A DNA stretch of 6,458 bases from Alphaproteobacteria bacterium (GTDB taxonomy: Bacteria; Pseudomonadota; Alphaproteobacteria; Rickettsiales; Rickettsiaceae): positions 1-6,458 of the forward strand of contig JAHDBQ010000050.1 of NCBI GenBank assembly GCA_020630305.1, given 5' to 3'. The position numbers were made by a program, and so were the translations under genes. A model generated the notes under the pieces. It searched no databases. It saw only the letters and a list, made by a program, of their open reading frames with translations, and was not told the origin of the DNA. Shown here in pieces: positions 1-6,313 of this stretch (positions are counted from its first letter, which is position 1; the number at the start of each line of letters is the position of its first letter).

Positions 1-2392
1 TATTATTAATAGAAGGTACAAAACATTTCCTACCATAAATATTTGCAACATATTCATGAGCTTTGGCAAACTCGATTGTTTCGCTCATATATTTTTGAAT
101 ACCCGGATAGGTCTCGAAATATTTCTCAATATATTTATTAGCATCGTTCCTAGAAATATTAAGCTGTTTGGCAAGTCCAAACGCGCTAATTCCATAAATA
201 ATTCCAAAATTAATTGCCTTTGCACTGCGCCTGAGCTCCGATGTAACATCCTCGAGCTTAACATTAAATATTTGGCTAGCAGTTTTCTGATGAATATCAA
301 TCCCAGCTGCGAATGCCTCCTTAAGTGGTTTAATGTTAGCAACATGGCTTAATATTCTAAGTTCAATTTGCGAGTAATCAGCAGAAATTAGTTTATTACC
401 CTTTTTAGCCACGAATCCTTCTCTAATTTCATTTCCTTCTTTAGTACGAATTGGAATATTTTGAATATTAGGATTTACAGAACTAAGGCGGCCAGTGCTA
501 GTCACTGACTGCATAAAGCTAGTATGAATCCTACCGCTATCTTTATTTACTTGCTTTGGCAAAGCCTCACTATAGGTATTCTTTAATTTTACTAGATGCC
601 TATATTCTAGCAAATGCACGGCAATATCATGCCCTGCATCTGCAAGCTTCTCTAAGATATCTGCATTCGTTGAATATGTTTTAGACTTGCCACTGATTTT
701 TGCAAATGGCAATTGCATTTTATCGAATAAAACTTCACCAAGCTGCTTTGGTGAGGCGATATTAAACTCCTCACCGCTTAGCTTATATATATTTTTTTCT
801 ATATCAATAATTCTCGCATGCAAACTAGCAGAAATCTTTTCCATACAGTCAACATCAAGCTTCACCCCTTCTTTTTCCATATCATATAATATCTTTGAAA
901 GTGGTAGATCAATATCTTGGTATAAATGCAAAGATTTTTCTTTTATTAGATGCTTAAATAATTCCTGGTAACAAGGATAGAAATAAAGAATATCTTGTTC
1001 GGCATTTTCCTCGTACCCAGTATAATGCTGCAATATATCGCTTAAATCTTTTGATTTTTTTCCTGCGCTCAAGATATAATCCATTAACTGCAAATCCTCA
1101 GCTGCATTAATTTCCGCGCCAGTAAAATGAAGCCATTCTTTATTACCAAATAATATCTTCTTTATGGAATGATCTTTTAATATCTCGTCCACGAAATTTT
1201 TTATAGAACTATTTTCTAAGCTGCCTTCAGACCCTCCTGATTTATCAGCATTTGCAAAGCTAAATAAATCTGCGCTTATTTCCTGCTCTTCATTATTATA
1301 ATCAATCTTGTAAGAATCATTGCCAGCATTTAGCAATATTACTCCCTTTTCTTCAGCAAAGATAGCAGACACATATCCATTTAGCTTAATATCATCAGAC
1401 AAGCTCGATAGTTGCTGCAAGCCTTTTGCCTCAATTATTTTAGCTGGCTTTATGGTTTTCACCTGCTGTTTACTCTCAGCATTATCAGTATCTGATTCCG
1501 AAGCATTCTCAATTTTTACATTGAATAAATTCTCAATTCTTTTATGCAAAGATTTAAAACCATTCTTATTTAAAAAGCTAGATATAAGCCCAGTATCTGG
1601 ACTTTTCCAAGAAAAATCATCAATAGTTTCTTTAAGCTCAACATTCTCATCAAGCCCCACTAGTTGCCAGGAGACTCTTGCATCTTCTGCGTGATCAGTA
1701 AGTAATTGCTGCTGACGCGGACTTTTTACCTGATCAATATTTGCAAGAACCTGTTCTAAATCTCCAAACTGATTAATCAAAGCCGAAGCGGTTTTAGGCC
1801 CAACCCCAGCAACGCCCGGAATATTATCTGACTTATCGCCCATCAGAGCCTGCACTTCTCTGACTTTATCAGCACCAACGCCGAACTTAGCTATAATATC
1901 CTCTTCAGAAATATATTTTGACTTTGCAGGATCATACATTTTTACGTTATCATCAACTAGCTGCATTAAATCTTTATCAGAAGAAATAACCACAGCTGGC
2001 TTGTTTGCCTTGGAGCTTTGGCGGGCAAGAGTCGCTATGATATCATCAGCTTCATATCCAGCTTTTGAAATAGACTTAAAATTAAGCGAATTTGCAGCCT
2101 CTTCAACCATCTTAAGCTGAGCAATTAAGTCGTCTGGTGCAGGTGGTCTATTTGCTTTGTATTCTTTATATATATCATGGCGAAAATTTTTGCCGCTATG
2201 ATCCAAAACTATTACTGCATTTTCTGGCTTAAACTCACCAATTAATTTAATCAGCATCGAAGTCAGACCATATATAGCACCCACAGGATCACCAGCTGGC
2301 GAGGTCAAAGGTGGCTGCACATGATAAGCCCTGAAGATAAAACCAAAACCATCAATTATTAATAAAGGCTTTTCTTTTGAGGATTTAGTCAT
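1..2392 (-). CDS. polA: DNA polymerase I, C-terminus beyond the left edge
   Basis: DNA polymerase I fills gaps and removes RNA primers during replication and repair. The frame is open from ATG at 2392 to the window edge (797 codons); by alignment from memory with E. coli PolA about 100 residues, including the VHDE motif C, lie outside. Residues 1-290 are a complete 5' nuclease: D14, D64, E114/D116/D117, D139/D141 and D186/D189 are each one position after the E. coli metal ligands, with a helix-hairpin-helix near GVAGVGPKTA (194-203). Residues about 320-480 correspond to the 3'-5' exonuclease, but the DTET motif and the second acidic site are absent, so proofreading is probably lost. Residues about 485-797 are the polymerase: motif A ADYSQIELR (671-679) and motif B RRSAKAINFGIIYG (721-734), with R721, K725, F729 and Y733 kept. 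A promoter lies just upstream, so the gene is probably transcribed independently of the ribosomal operon. Confidence 0.97.
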   Translation of the reverse strand, partial: MTKSSKEKPLLIIDGFGFIFRAYHVQPPLTSPAGDPVGAIYGLTSMLIKLIGEFKPENAVIVLDHSGKNFRHDIYKEYKANRPPAPDDLIAQLKMVEEAANSLNFKSISKAGYEADDIIATLARQSSKANKPAVVISSDKDLMQLVDDNVKMYDPAKSKYISEEDIIAKFGVGADKVREVQALMGDKSDNIPGVAGVGPKTASALINQFGDLEQVLANIDQVKSPRQQQLLTDHAEDARVSWQLVGLDENVELKETIDDFSWKSPDTGLISSFLNKNGFKSLHKRIENLFNVKIENASESDTDNAESKQQVKTIKPAKIIEAKGLQQLSSLSDDIKLNGYVSAIFAEEKGVILLNAGNDSYKIDYNNEEQEISADLFSFANADKSGGSEGSLENSSIKNFVDEILKDHSIKKILFGNKEWLHFTGAEINAAEDLQLMDYILSAGKKSKDLSDILQHYTGYEENAEQDILYFYPCYQELFKHLIKEKSLHLYQDIDLPLSKILYDMEKEGVKLDVDCMEKISASLHARIIDIEKNIYKLSGEEFNIASPKQLGEVLFDKMQLPFAKISGKSKTYSTNADILEKLADAGHDIAVHLLEYRHLVKLKNTYSEALPKQVNKDSGRIHTSFMQSVTSTGRLSSVNPNIQNIPIRTKEGNEIREGFVAKKGNKLISADYSQIELRILSHVANIKPLKEAFAAGIDIHQKTASQIFNVKLEDVTSELRRSAKAINFGIIYGISAFGLAKQLNISRNDANKYIEKYFETYPGIQKYMSETIEFAKAHEYVANIYGRKCFVPSINN

Positions 2393-2529
2393 ATCTTGGC
2401 TCGTTTAATTTAAAATTATAGAATTTACATTTTATAGCATAATGAAAATAAACTAGCAAGATTTTATTAGAATGGTTTTGCGTGACAGATTGCCATCAAT
2501 CCCATCTCAATAGACTTATCAGTTATTTT
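2393..2529. other. Intergenic region between the kinase pseudogene and polA
   Basis: Apart from the probable polA promoter, this 137-base gap holds only a short open stretch on the minus strand (about 2470-2529) that would continue past the kinase stop codon in frame and end in HAKPF. I do not recognise it. It could be the last trace of a former gene or chance. A small 5-bp hairpin, GATTG/CAATC, is present without a U tract, so I do not call a terminator. Confidence 0.4.
2431..2459 (-). promoter_or_regulatory. Probable sigma-70-type promoter of polA
   Basis: Read on the minus strand, TTGCTA (2459-2454) is followed after exactly 17 bases by TATAAA (2436-2431), giving four of six and five of six consensus matches. 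Transcription would begin near 2424, leaving a leader of roughly 30 bases before the polA ATG at 2392. No strong Shine-Dalgarno sequence is seen in that leader. The surrounding DNA is A+T-rich, so chance matches are possible, but spacing and position are right. Confidence 0.55.
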
Positions 2530-2538
2530 TTATTGATT
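2521..2538. repeat. Direct repeat, left copy, 18 bases
   Basis: The plus strand here reads AGTTATTTTTTATTGATT. It matches 3712-3729 at 17 of 18 positions in the same orientation, 1191 bases away. This copy covers the stop codon and last residues of the CPT-like pseudogene. The two copies bracket the GNAT and kinase remnants. A T run contributes six of the matching bases, which lowers the significance somewhat. Confidence 0.6.
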
Positions 2539-3115
2539 CCCTGCCAATATTTTTTTAGCAATTTCATCTCCACCTAATAAAGAGCTATCAAACCAATTAT
2601 TATAAAATTCCTCACATGATTTAAACACATCATATTGTTTTGTTTGGTTGATAATAAACTCTTCCGTTAAAAATAAGTTATCTTTACGCATTTTTAGTCT
2701 TTTAAGCCTTTCCTCTACGGGGCAATATATACCTATAAATTTTACCTCGTAGTCGCTTAAATAGCTTAGGTGTAATTTAGCTAAATCCAATAATCAGGAC
2801 CGTCCAAAGCAGTATCTATAACAATACTAAATTCCTGACTTAATAACTCTTTGGCTACTGAAAGTAGCATAGATGCTATCGCTTTACGCCTAGCCAATCT
2901 ATTATCGTTGAACAAAACTTTCAATGGGTTATCTTTTTTTATATCCGAATCTTGCGCAACAAATTTATATCCTTTTGGAAAGACTATATTATAAAACTCT
3001 CCTATCTTATCAATTTGCAAGAGCGCAAATTTATTATCCGTTTGTTTACAAATTTCTTTAGCGATTGTTGTTTTCCCGAACAAGATGGACCGTTAATTAT
3101 AATAACATGGCTCAT
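2530..3115 (-). pseudogene. Chloramphenicol-phosphotransferase-like P-loop kinase, two frameshifts
   Basis: Rejoining the frames gives a protein of about 195 residues, close to the usual size of the chloramphenicol phosphotransferase (CPT)-like family of small P-loop kinases. It begins MSHVIIINGPSCSGKTT, a Walker A loop after one beta strand. Further on are VIDTALDGPDYW, where the family has an acidic strand end followed by a W-containing segment, and YCPVEERLKRLKMRKDN, resembling the lid region. The frame breaks twice. The first break is in the P-loop lysine region, where an A run (T at 3071-3074 on the plus strand) is one base short. The second is at TATTGG (about 2787-2788), where one G seems lost after the Trp codon. 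There are no other stops, so decay is recent or the breaks are sequencing errors. A strong ribosome site precedes ATG 3115. The substrate is unknown; CPT membership does not prove chloramphenicol resistance. Confidence 0.85.
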
Positions 3116-3122
3116 AAGACAA

Positions 3123-3130
3123 CTCCTCCT
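3123..3130 (-). promoter_or_regulatory. Strong Shine-Dalgarno sequence of the kinase pseudogene
   Basis: AGGAGGAG on the minus strand lies 7 bases before ATG 3115-3113. It fixes the start of the CPT-like frame upstream of the P-loop, even though a frameshift cuts that start off from most of the coding sequence. It is the best ribosome binding site in the window; the intact genes nearby have only weak ones. Confidence 0.8.
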
Positions 3131-3156
3131 GTAATTTTAGAATATCTAACAATACA

Positions 3157-3703
3157 TCAAACTTTTCGTTCATTTATTTTTAGCATATAGCAAGGAGTAT
3201 GTATATTTTTCTGATTAATTATTTTAAAACCACATTTAAGATATGTTTTGATTGCTTATATATTATCATGGTCTGGGTCTACAATACATGTTCTGAAATC
3301 TTTAAAATATAATCATCACAAAATTTCTCTGAAGCCTTTGCCCCAATTCCTTTCCCTAAAAACTTAGGCTCTCCAATATAAAAATCAATAGCAGCAGAGG
3401 AATTTGGTATATCAATCTTATCTATATTTTTTGTTTGCCAAAATCATGTGCATCATAATACTGTATATAACCGATAGCATGGTTATCAAAATAAATAATG
3501 TGTGCATGAATACTCCGCTTAACTCAATCCACTATTTTATAACCTTTAGTGTATGATTAATATTTATCTTGAATGTTTGTAATGCTCCATTCTTCGCCGC
3601 TGTCCCACCACTTCTTAACGTGCGGAGTGCGAAGCCAGGGCAATAGCAAGCTGAAATGGCTCGTATCAAGTTTCTTGAAATTGATTGACAAAACCATTTC
3701 CAT
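3157..3703 (-). pseudogene. GNAT acetyltransferase, AAC(6')-like, heavily broken
   Basis: When repaired, this reads as a GNAT-fold N-acetyltransferase of about 182 residues, resembling AAC(6')-type aminoglycoside acetyltransferases and relatives. Recognisable blocks in order are LLPWLRTPHVKKWWD (residues 20-34), IHAHIIYFDNHAIGYIQYYD, the acetyl-CoA loop FLGKGIGAKA, and IVDPDHDNI followed by AIKTYLKCGFKI near the C-terminus. Three in-frame stops interrupt it: TAA at 3559-3557, TGA at 3526-3524 and TAA at 3258-3256. There are also two single-base deletions in A runs (plus strand 3427-3432 and 3301-3303). The start could be ATG 3703 or ATG 3697. The TGA that would end it (3159-3157) lies 41 bases before the CPT-like start, so the two were probably co-transcribed. 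The substrate cannot be told; resistance, tRNA or protein acetylation are all possible in this superfamily. Confidence 0.85.
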
Positions 3704-3787
3704 AATTTATTAGTTCTTTTTTATTGATTGCATGACTTTATTATTGTCCCCTTTTTCTCCACCAAGCATCTGTTTAAAGTTTTACAT
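3704..3787. other. Spacer between the rpsT terminator and the GNAT pseudogene
   Basis: This short gap contains the right copy of the direct repeat and a 19-codon minus-strand frame (3769 to 3711) beginning MLGGEKGD. Its LGGE and the following spacing to the repeat recall the LLGGDE end of the CPT-like kinase, so it may be the tail of a second, mostly deleted copy. It is far too short to call a gene, and I see no convincing promoter for the GNAT remnant. Confidence 0.35.
3712..3729. repeat. Direct repeat, right copy, 18 bases
   Basis: The plus strand reads AGTTCTTTTTTATTGATT, differing from the left copy at 2521-2538 by one base. It lies just upstream (in minus-strand sense) of the GNAT pseudogene start. 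An octamer TCTCCACC also recurs at 3756-3763 and 2567-2574, at nearly the same distance from each repeat copy (44 and 46 bases), so the similarity may extend further in a decayed form. Confidence 0.6.
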
Positions 3788-3825
3788 AAAAAAAAACTGG
3801 TAACTCTGTAAAAAGTACCAGCTTT
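3788..3825 (-). terminator. Rho-independent terminator after rpsT
   Basis: On the minus strand CTGGTA and TACCAG (plus 3816-3821 and 3797-3802) form a 6-bp core stem with a 13-base loop. The stem extends to about 10 bp through a G-U and A-U pairs, and a run of nine U follows (A at 3788-3796 on the plus strand). It starts 26 bases past the rpsT stop codon and should end the ribosomal transcript. Confidence 0.88.
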
Positions 3826-3851
3826 CTTTTGTAATCAATTTATATATTAAA

Positions 3852-4367
3852 TTAATCTTCTTTTTTCTTTGAAGCAGTTGTAGTTTTTTTAGCTGCTGGC
3901 TTCTTTGACGGAGATTTAGTCTCTGCTTTTGCCTTACTTGCAGATTTTGCTGCTGTATTTTCTTCTTTGGTTTTTGCATCTGACTTAGCAGGTGCCGCTG
4001 ACTTTTCTTTGGCTGCAGCCTTCTTAGGCGCTGCCTTAGTTGCAGTTTCTGTCTTTTTAGCTGAAGCCTTCTTAGTTTCAGCTTTAGCAGCAGCTCCTGA
4101 TGCAGGAGTCATGTTTTTCACTTTTCTAGATAAGCGGCTTACTTTTCTAGATGCTGTACCTTTTTTGATCAAGCCATTTGAAACACCTTTCATTATTTCT
4201 GATTGCGCAGTAATAAAAGCCTGCTTAGCATCTGCTTCAGATCCAGACTCAATTGCCTCTAGAACTTTCTTAATATAAGTTTTAATGCGGCTGTTTCTGT
4301 TTTTGTTGATAGCAGTTTTTGTTGCCGTTTTTCTAATTGCTTTTTTTGTAGATGAATGATTAGCCAT
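3852..4367 (-). CDS. rpsT: Ribosomal protein S20 with a long Lys/Ala-rich tail
   Basis: S20 is a primary 16S rRNA-binding protein of the small subunit. Residues 1-87 are a normal S20: MANHSSTKKAIRKTATKT at the N-terminus and TASRKVSRLSRKVKNM at the end of the third helix. Bacterial S20 usually stops near residue 85-92, but here the frame continues to residue 171. Residues 91-171 contain 24 Lys and 24 Ala out of 81, with Thr, Ser, Glu, Pro and Asp and no aromatic or large aliphatic residues. This resembles histone H1-type or HU-type basic tails and is surely disordered. ATG 4367 lies 8 bases after the rplQ stop, with only a weak purine stretch (GAAGAG, inside the rplQ end) as ribosome site, so translational coupling to rplQ is likely. 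The terminator follows directly. The S20 identity is firm; the role of the tail is unknown. Confidence 0.95.
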   Translation of the reverse strand: MANHSSTKKAIRKTATKTAINKNRNSRIKTYIKKVLEAIESGSEADAKQAFITAQSEIMKGVSNGLIKKGTASRKVSRLSRKVKNMTPASGAAAKAETKKASAKKTETATKAAPKKAAAKEKSAAPAKSDAKTKEENTAAKSASKAKAETKSPSKKPAAKKTTTASKKKED

Positions 4368-4375
4368 AAAATATT

Positions 4376-4795
4376 TTACTCTTCAGTTTGTGTTTCTTCT
4401 TGTTCTACTTTAGGAGTCATGCAACCTTTTGCATCAACATCTCTATCTATAAATTCGATATAAGCTACAGGTGCTCTATCACCGTATCTAAAACCAGCTT
4501 TTACAATTCTAGTGTAACCGCCTGGTCTTTCTTTATATCTTGTTGCTAGAACTGACATTAATTTCTCAGCTGCCACTTTATCTTTGATTGAAGAAATAAT
4601 ATCTCTTCTTGCTGCTAAAGTGCCCTTTCTAGCTTTGGTAACTAATTTTTCAATTACAGGACGCAGAGCCTTAGCTTTAGCGACTGTAGTTTTGATTTGC
4701 TCATTCATCACTAGCGATGTTGACATATTAGCAAACATAGCCTTTCTGTGAGAAGAAGTTCTATTTAATTTTTTACCTTTTATTTTATGACGCAT
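4376..4795 (-). CDS. rplQ: 50S ribosomal protein L17
   Basis: L17 binds 23S rRNA near the peptide exit tunnel. The 139-residue product has the family's N-terminal block [20 protein letters not shown] with the adjacent [19 protein letters not shown], then [12 protein letters not shown] and the C-terminal [13 protein letters not shown]. The length is ordinary for alphaproteobacteria, ending in a short acidic tail (EQEETQTEE). A purine-rich AAGGCAGG lies about 7-14 bases before ATG 4795 and serves as ribosome site. The gene follows rpoA after about 100 bases, the usual last place in the alpha operon, but here rpsT follows it. No anomaly is visible in the protein. Confidence 0.97.
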   Translation of the reverse strand: MRHKIKGKKLNRTSSHRKAMFANMSTSLVMNEQIKTTVAKAKALRPVIEKLVTKARKGTLAARRDIISSIKDKVAAEKLMSVLATRYKERPGGYTRIVKAGFRYGDRAPVAYIEFIDRDVDAKGCMTPKVEQEETQTEE

Positions 4796-4861
4796 TTTTA
4801 ACCTGCCTTAAACATTTAAACGCTAATAAATAAATATATTTAATCAGCAAAATTATTCTTT

Positions 4862-4887
4862 GAAGAGAATTACATCGAAATCTCTTC
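4862..4887 (-). other. RNA hairpin between rpoA and rplQ
   Basis: A perfect 7-bp stem, GAAGAGA with TCTCTTC on the minus strand (4887-4881 and 4868-4862), encloses a 12-base loop. It starts about 10 bases after the rpoA stop codon. No U tract follows, so it is not a typical terminator. It may protect or process the mRNA, allowing different rpoA and rplQ levels, or be incidental. Confidence 0.45.
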
Positions 4888-4896
4888 TACTATATA

Positions 4897-5886
4897 TTAA
4901 TATGAATCCTCATATTTCTTTGCTAGCTCCTCTATATTTTCAGGTGGCCAGCTCTCTATTTCCATACCAAATTTCAGGTTGAATTTAGAAAGAACTTCTT
5001 TTATTTCGTTTAGAGACTTTCTACCAAAATTTTGCGTACGGAGCATTTCATTCTCAGACTTATTTACTAGATCTCCAATATATACAATATTGTCGTTCTG
5101 TAAACAATTTCTAGATCTGACTGAAAGCTCGAGTTCATCAACCTTCTTAAGTAAGATTGGATTATATTCAATCTCATCTGAAGCTTCGCTCTTAACTTCT
5201 TCTTCGTCTTCGAATGTTACAAATAGCTGCATCTGATCCTGCATAATTCTTGCAGAAAGAGCAATTGCCATTTCAGGTGTGATTGACCCATCATCAGTAA
5301 CCTGACCAACACGAGTATCTTCTACTTTGTAAAATACTTTCTCTACAGGGCTATATAATGCATCAATTGCAATAACACCAATTGGCATATCTTTTTTCTT
5401 ATTTGCGCTCGCAGGAACGTAACCTCTACCTGTTTCGCAGTAAAGATCCATCTCAAGTTCTGCATCCTTAGAAAGAGTACAGATAACCTGTCCAGGATTA
5501 AGTACGTCTATCTCAGTGCCGCCATCAATCATATCAGCAGTAACAACGCAAGGTCCTTTTACCTTAATACGTGCCATTTTAGTGCCTTCTGAATGCATTC
5601 TTAGCTTTACTTTCTTAAGATTTAAGATGATGTCAACAACATCTTCTTTAACACCAGACTTTGCAGAAAATTCATGATCAACACCAGGAATTTTAACTGC
5701 AGTTATTGCAGCTCCTTGCAAAGATGAAAGTAGGATTCTTCTAAGAGCATTACCAATAGTAAGGCCAAAACCACGCTCTAATGGCTCTATGATTATATTT
5801 GCTACATTAGTTTCTTCATCATTTTTACCATCATAAACAATTTTTGATGGCTTAATTAATGAATTCCAATTTGTATTCAATGACAT
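4897..5886 (-). CDS. rpoA: RNA polymerase alpha subunit with an internal deletion
   Basis: Alpha dimerises to start RNA polymerase assembly and contacts promoters and activators through its C-terminal domain. Residues about 1-230 are the N-terminal domain, with [24 protein letters not shown] (positions 32-55) carrying the assembly arginines R49/R50. Residues about 240-320 are the C-terminal domain. It keeps SVRSRNCL (R257, N260 and C261 at the E. coli R265, N268 and C269 sites), YIGDLV, and NFGRKSL with G288, K290 and S291, so the DNA-binding surface is intact. The unusual point is at residues 195-204: VGQVTD is followed directly by DGSITPE. In other bacteria about 10-11 residues of the type xDKLxxxxETN stand between these blocks. 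The loss is in frame and the total stays 329, the same as E. coli only because of other length differences. The ribosome site before ATG 5886 is poor and A+T-rich. Confidence 0.97.
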   Translation of the reverse strand: MSLNTNWNSLIKPSKIVYDGKNDEETNVANIIIEPLERGFGLTIGNALRRILLSSLQGAAITAVKIPGVDHEFSAKSGVKEDVVDIILNLKKVKLRMHSEGTKMARIKVKGPCVVTADMIDGGTEIDVLNPGQVICTLSKDAELEMDLYCETGRGYVPASANKKKDMPIGVIAIDALYSPVEKVFYKVEDTRVGQVTDDGSITPEMAIALSARIMQDQMQLFVTFEDEEEVKSEASDEIEYNPILLKKVDELELSVRSRNCLQNDNIVYIGDLVNKSENEMLRTQNFGRKSLNEIKEVLSKFNLKFGMEIESWPPENIEELAKKYEDSY

Positions 5887-5913
5887 ATATTTTTTTATTT
5901 CTATATTGTAAAA

Positions 5914-6297
5914 TTAAACTCTTCTTCTGTTAGGCGGTCTAACACCATTATGAGCCACACCAGAAACATCTGTAATAGAAGTTACTACAAAGTTTTGACT
6001 AAACACTGCTCTCATTGCAGATTCACGCTGTGATCCTGCACCTTTAACACGAATCGAAACAGTCTTAAGGCCATGTTCCTTCGCATCCAGCGCAGCTTTA
6101 TCTACAGTAACCTGAGCTGCATAAGGAGTAGCTTTTTTAGCTCCTTTAAAACCATGGGCACCAGCTGTTGAGATAGATATTACATTACCTTGTACATCAG
6201 TAACAGTAATAATAGTATTGTTAAAAGTAGCTTTGATGTGTACTACTCCTAAGCTAATATTTTTTTTCTTTTTCTTGGATTTACTAATCGCGCTCAT
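5914..6297 (-). CDS. rpsK: 30S ribosomal protein S11
   Basis: S11 sits on the 30S platform, binds 16S rRNA and helps select correct codon-anticodon pairing at the E/P side. The 127-residue product is the standard length. After a basic N-terminus (SKSKKKKK) it shows [17 protein letters not shown], the block [33 protein letters not shown] and the C-terminus [12 protein letters not shown]. The last block is usually RPPKRRRV, so Asn for Lys is a minor variation. TAGG lies roughly 10-14 bases before ATG 6297 as a modest ribosome site. It follows rpsM after 16 bases and precedes rpoA by 27, the conserved alpha-operon arrangement. Confidence 0.97.
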   Translation of the reverse strand: MSAISKSKKKKKNISLGVVHIKATFNNTIITVTDVQGNVISISTAGAHGFKGAKKATPYAAQVTVDKAALDAKEHGLKTVSIRVKGAGSQRESAMRAVFSQNFVVTSITDVSGVAHNGVRPPNRRRV

Positions 6298-6313
6298 AAA
6301 CTATATACCTAAA

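Noticed and set aside
56..1694. Plus-strand open frames within 56-352, 687-971 and 1320-1694, plus a minus-strand frame at 85-345
   Set aside because: They lie opposite or out of frame with the intact polA, whose protein is recognisable throughout. They have no family resemblance.
2787..3074. Programmed frameshifting in the kinase gene
   Set aside because: Neither site shows a classical slippery heptamer with a downstream structure, and the neighbouring gene is clearly decayed. Mutation or sequencing error is simpler.
2952..3134. Plus-strand frame opposite the kinase start
   Set aside because: It is the complement of the recognisable kinase sequence, with no family features or ribosome site.
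3093..3173. Minus-strand 26-codon frame starting MNEKFDVLLD between the two pseudogenes
   Set aside because: It overlaps the GNAT end and the kinase start, has no clear ribosome site of its own, and contains the kinase's Shine-Dalgarno sequence. It is most likely chance.
3782..3979. Minus-strand Gln/Lys-rich open frame of 65 codons overlapping the rpsT end
   Set aside because: It is the shifted frame of the repetitive Lys/Ala tail of S20; its composition follows from the codons of that tail, and it runs across the terminator.
3967..4278. Plus-strand Ala/Phe/Leu-rich frame resembling a membrane protein
   Set aside because: It is the complement of the Lys/Ala-rich S20 tail and core; hydrophobicity is a by-product of AAG and GCT codons read backwards.
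4979..5236. Plus-strand Ser-rich frame inside rpoA
   Set aside because: It is antisense to the conserved alpha C-terminal domain.
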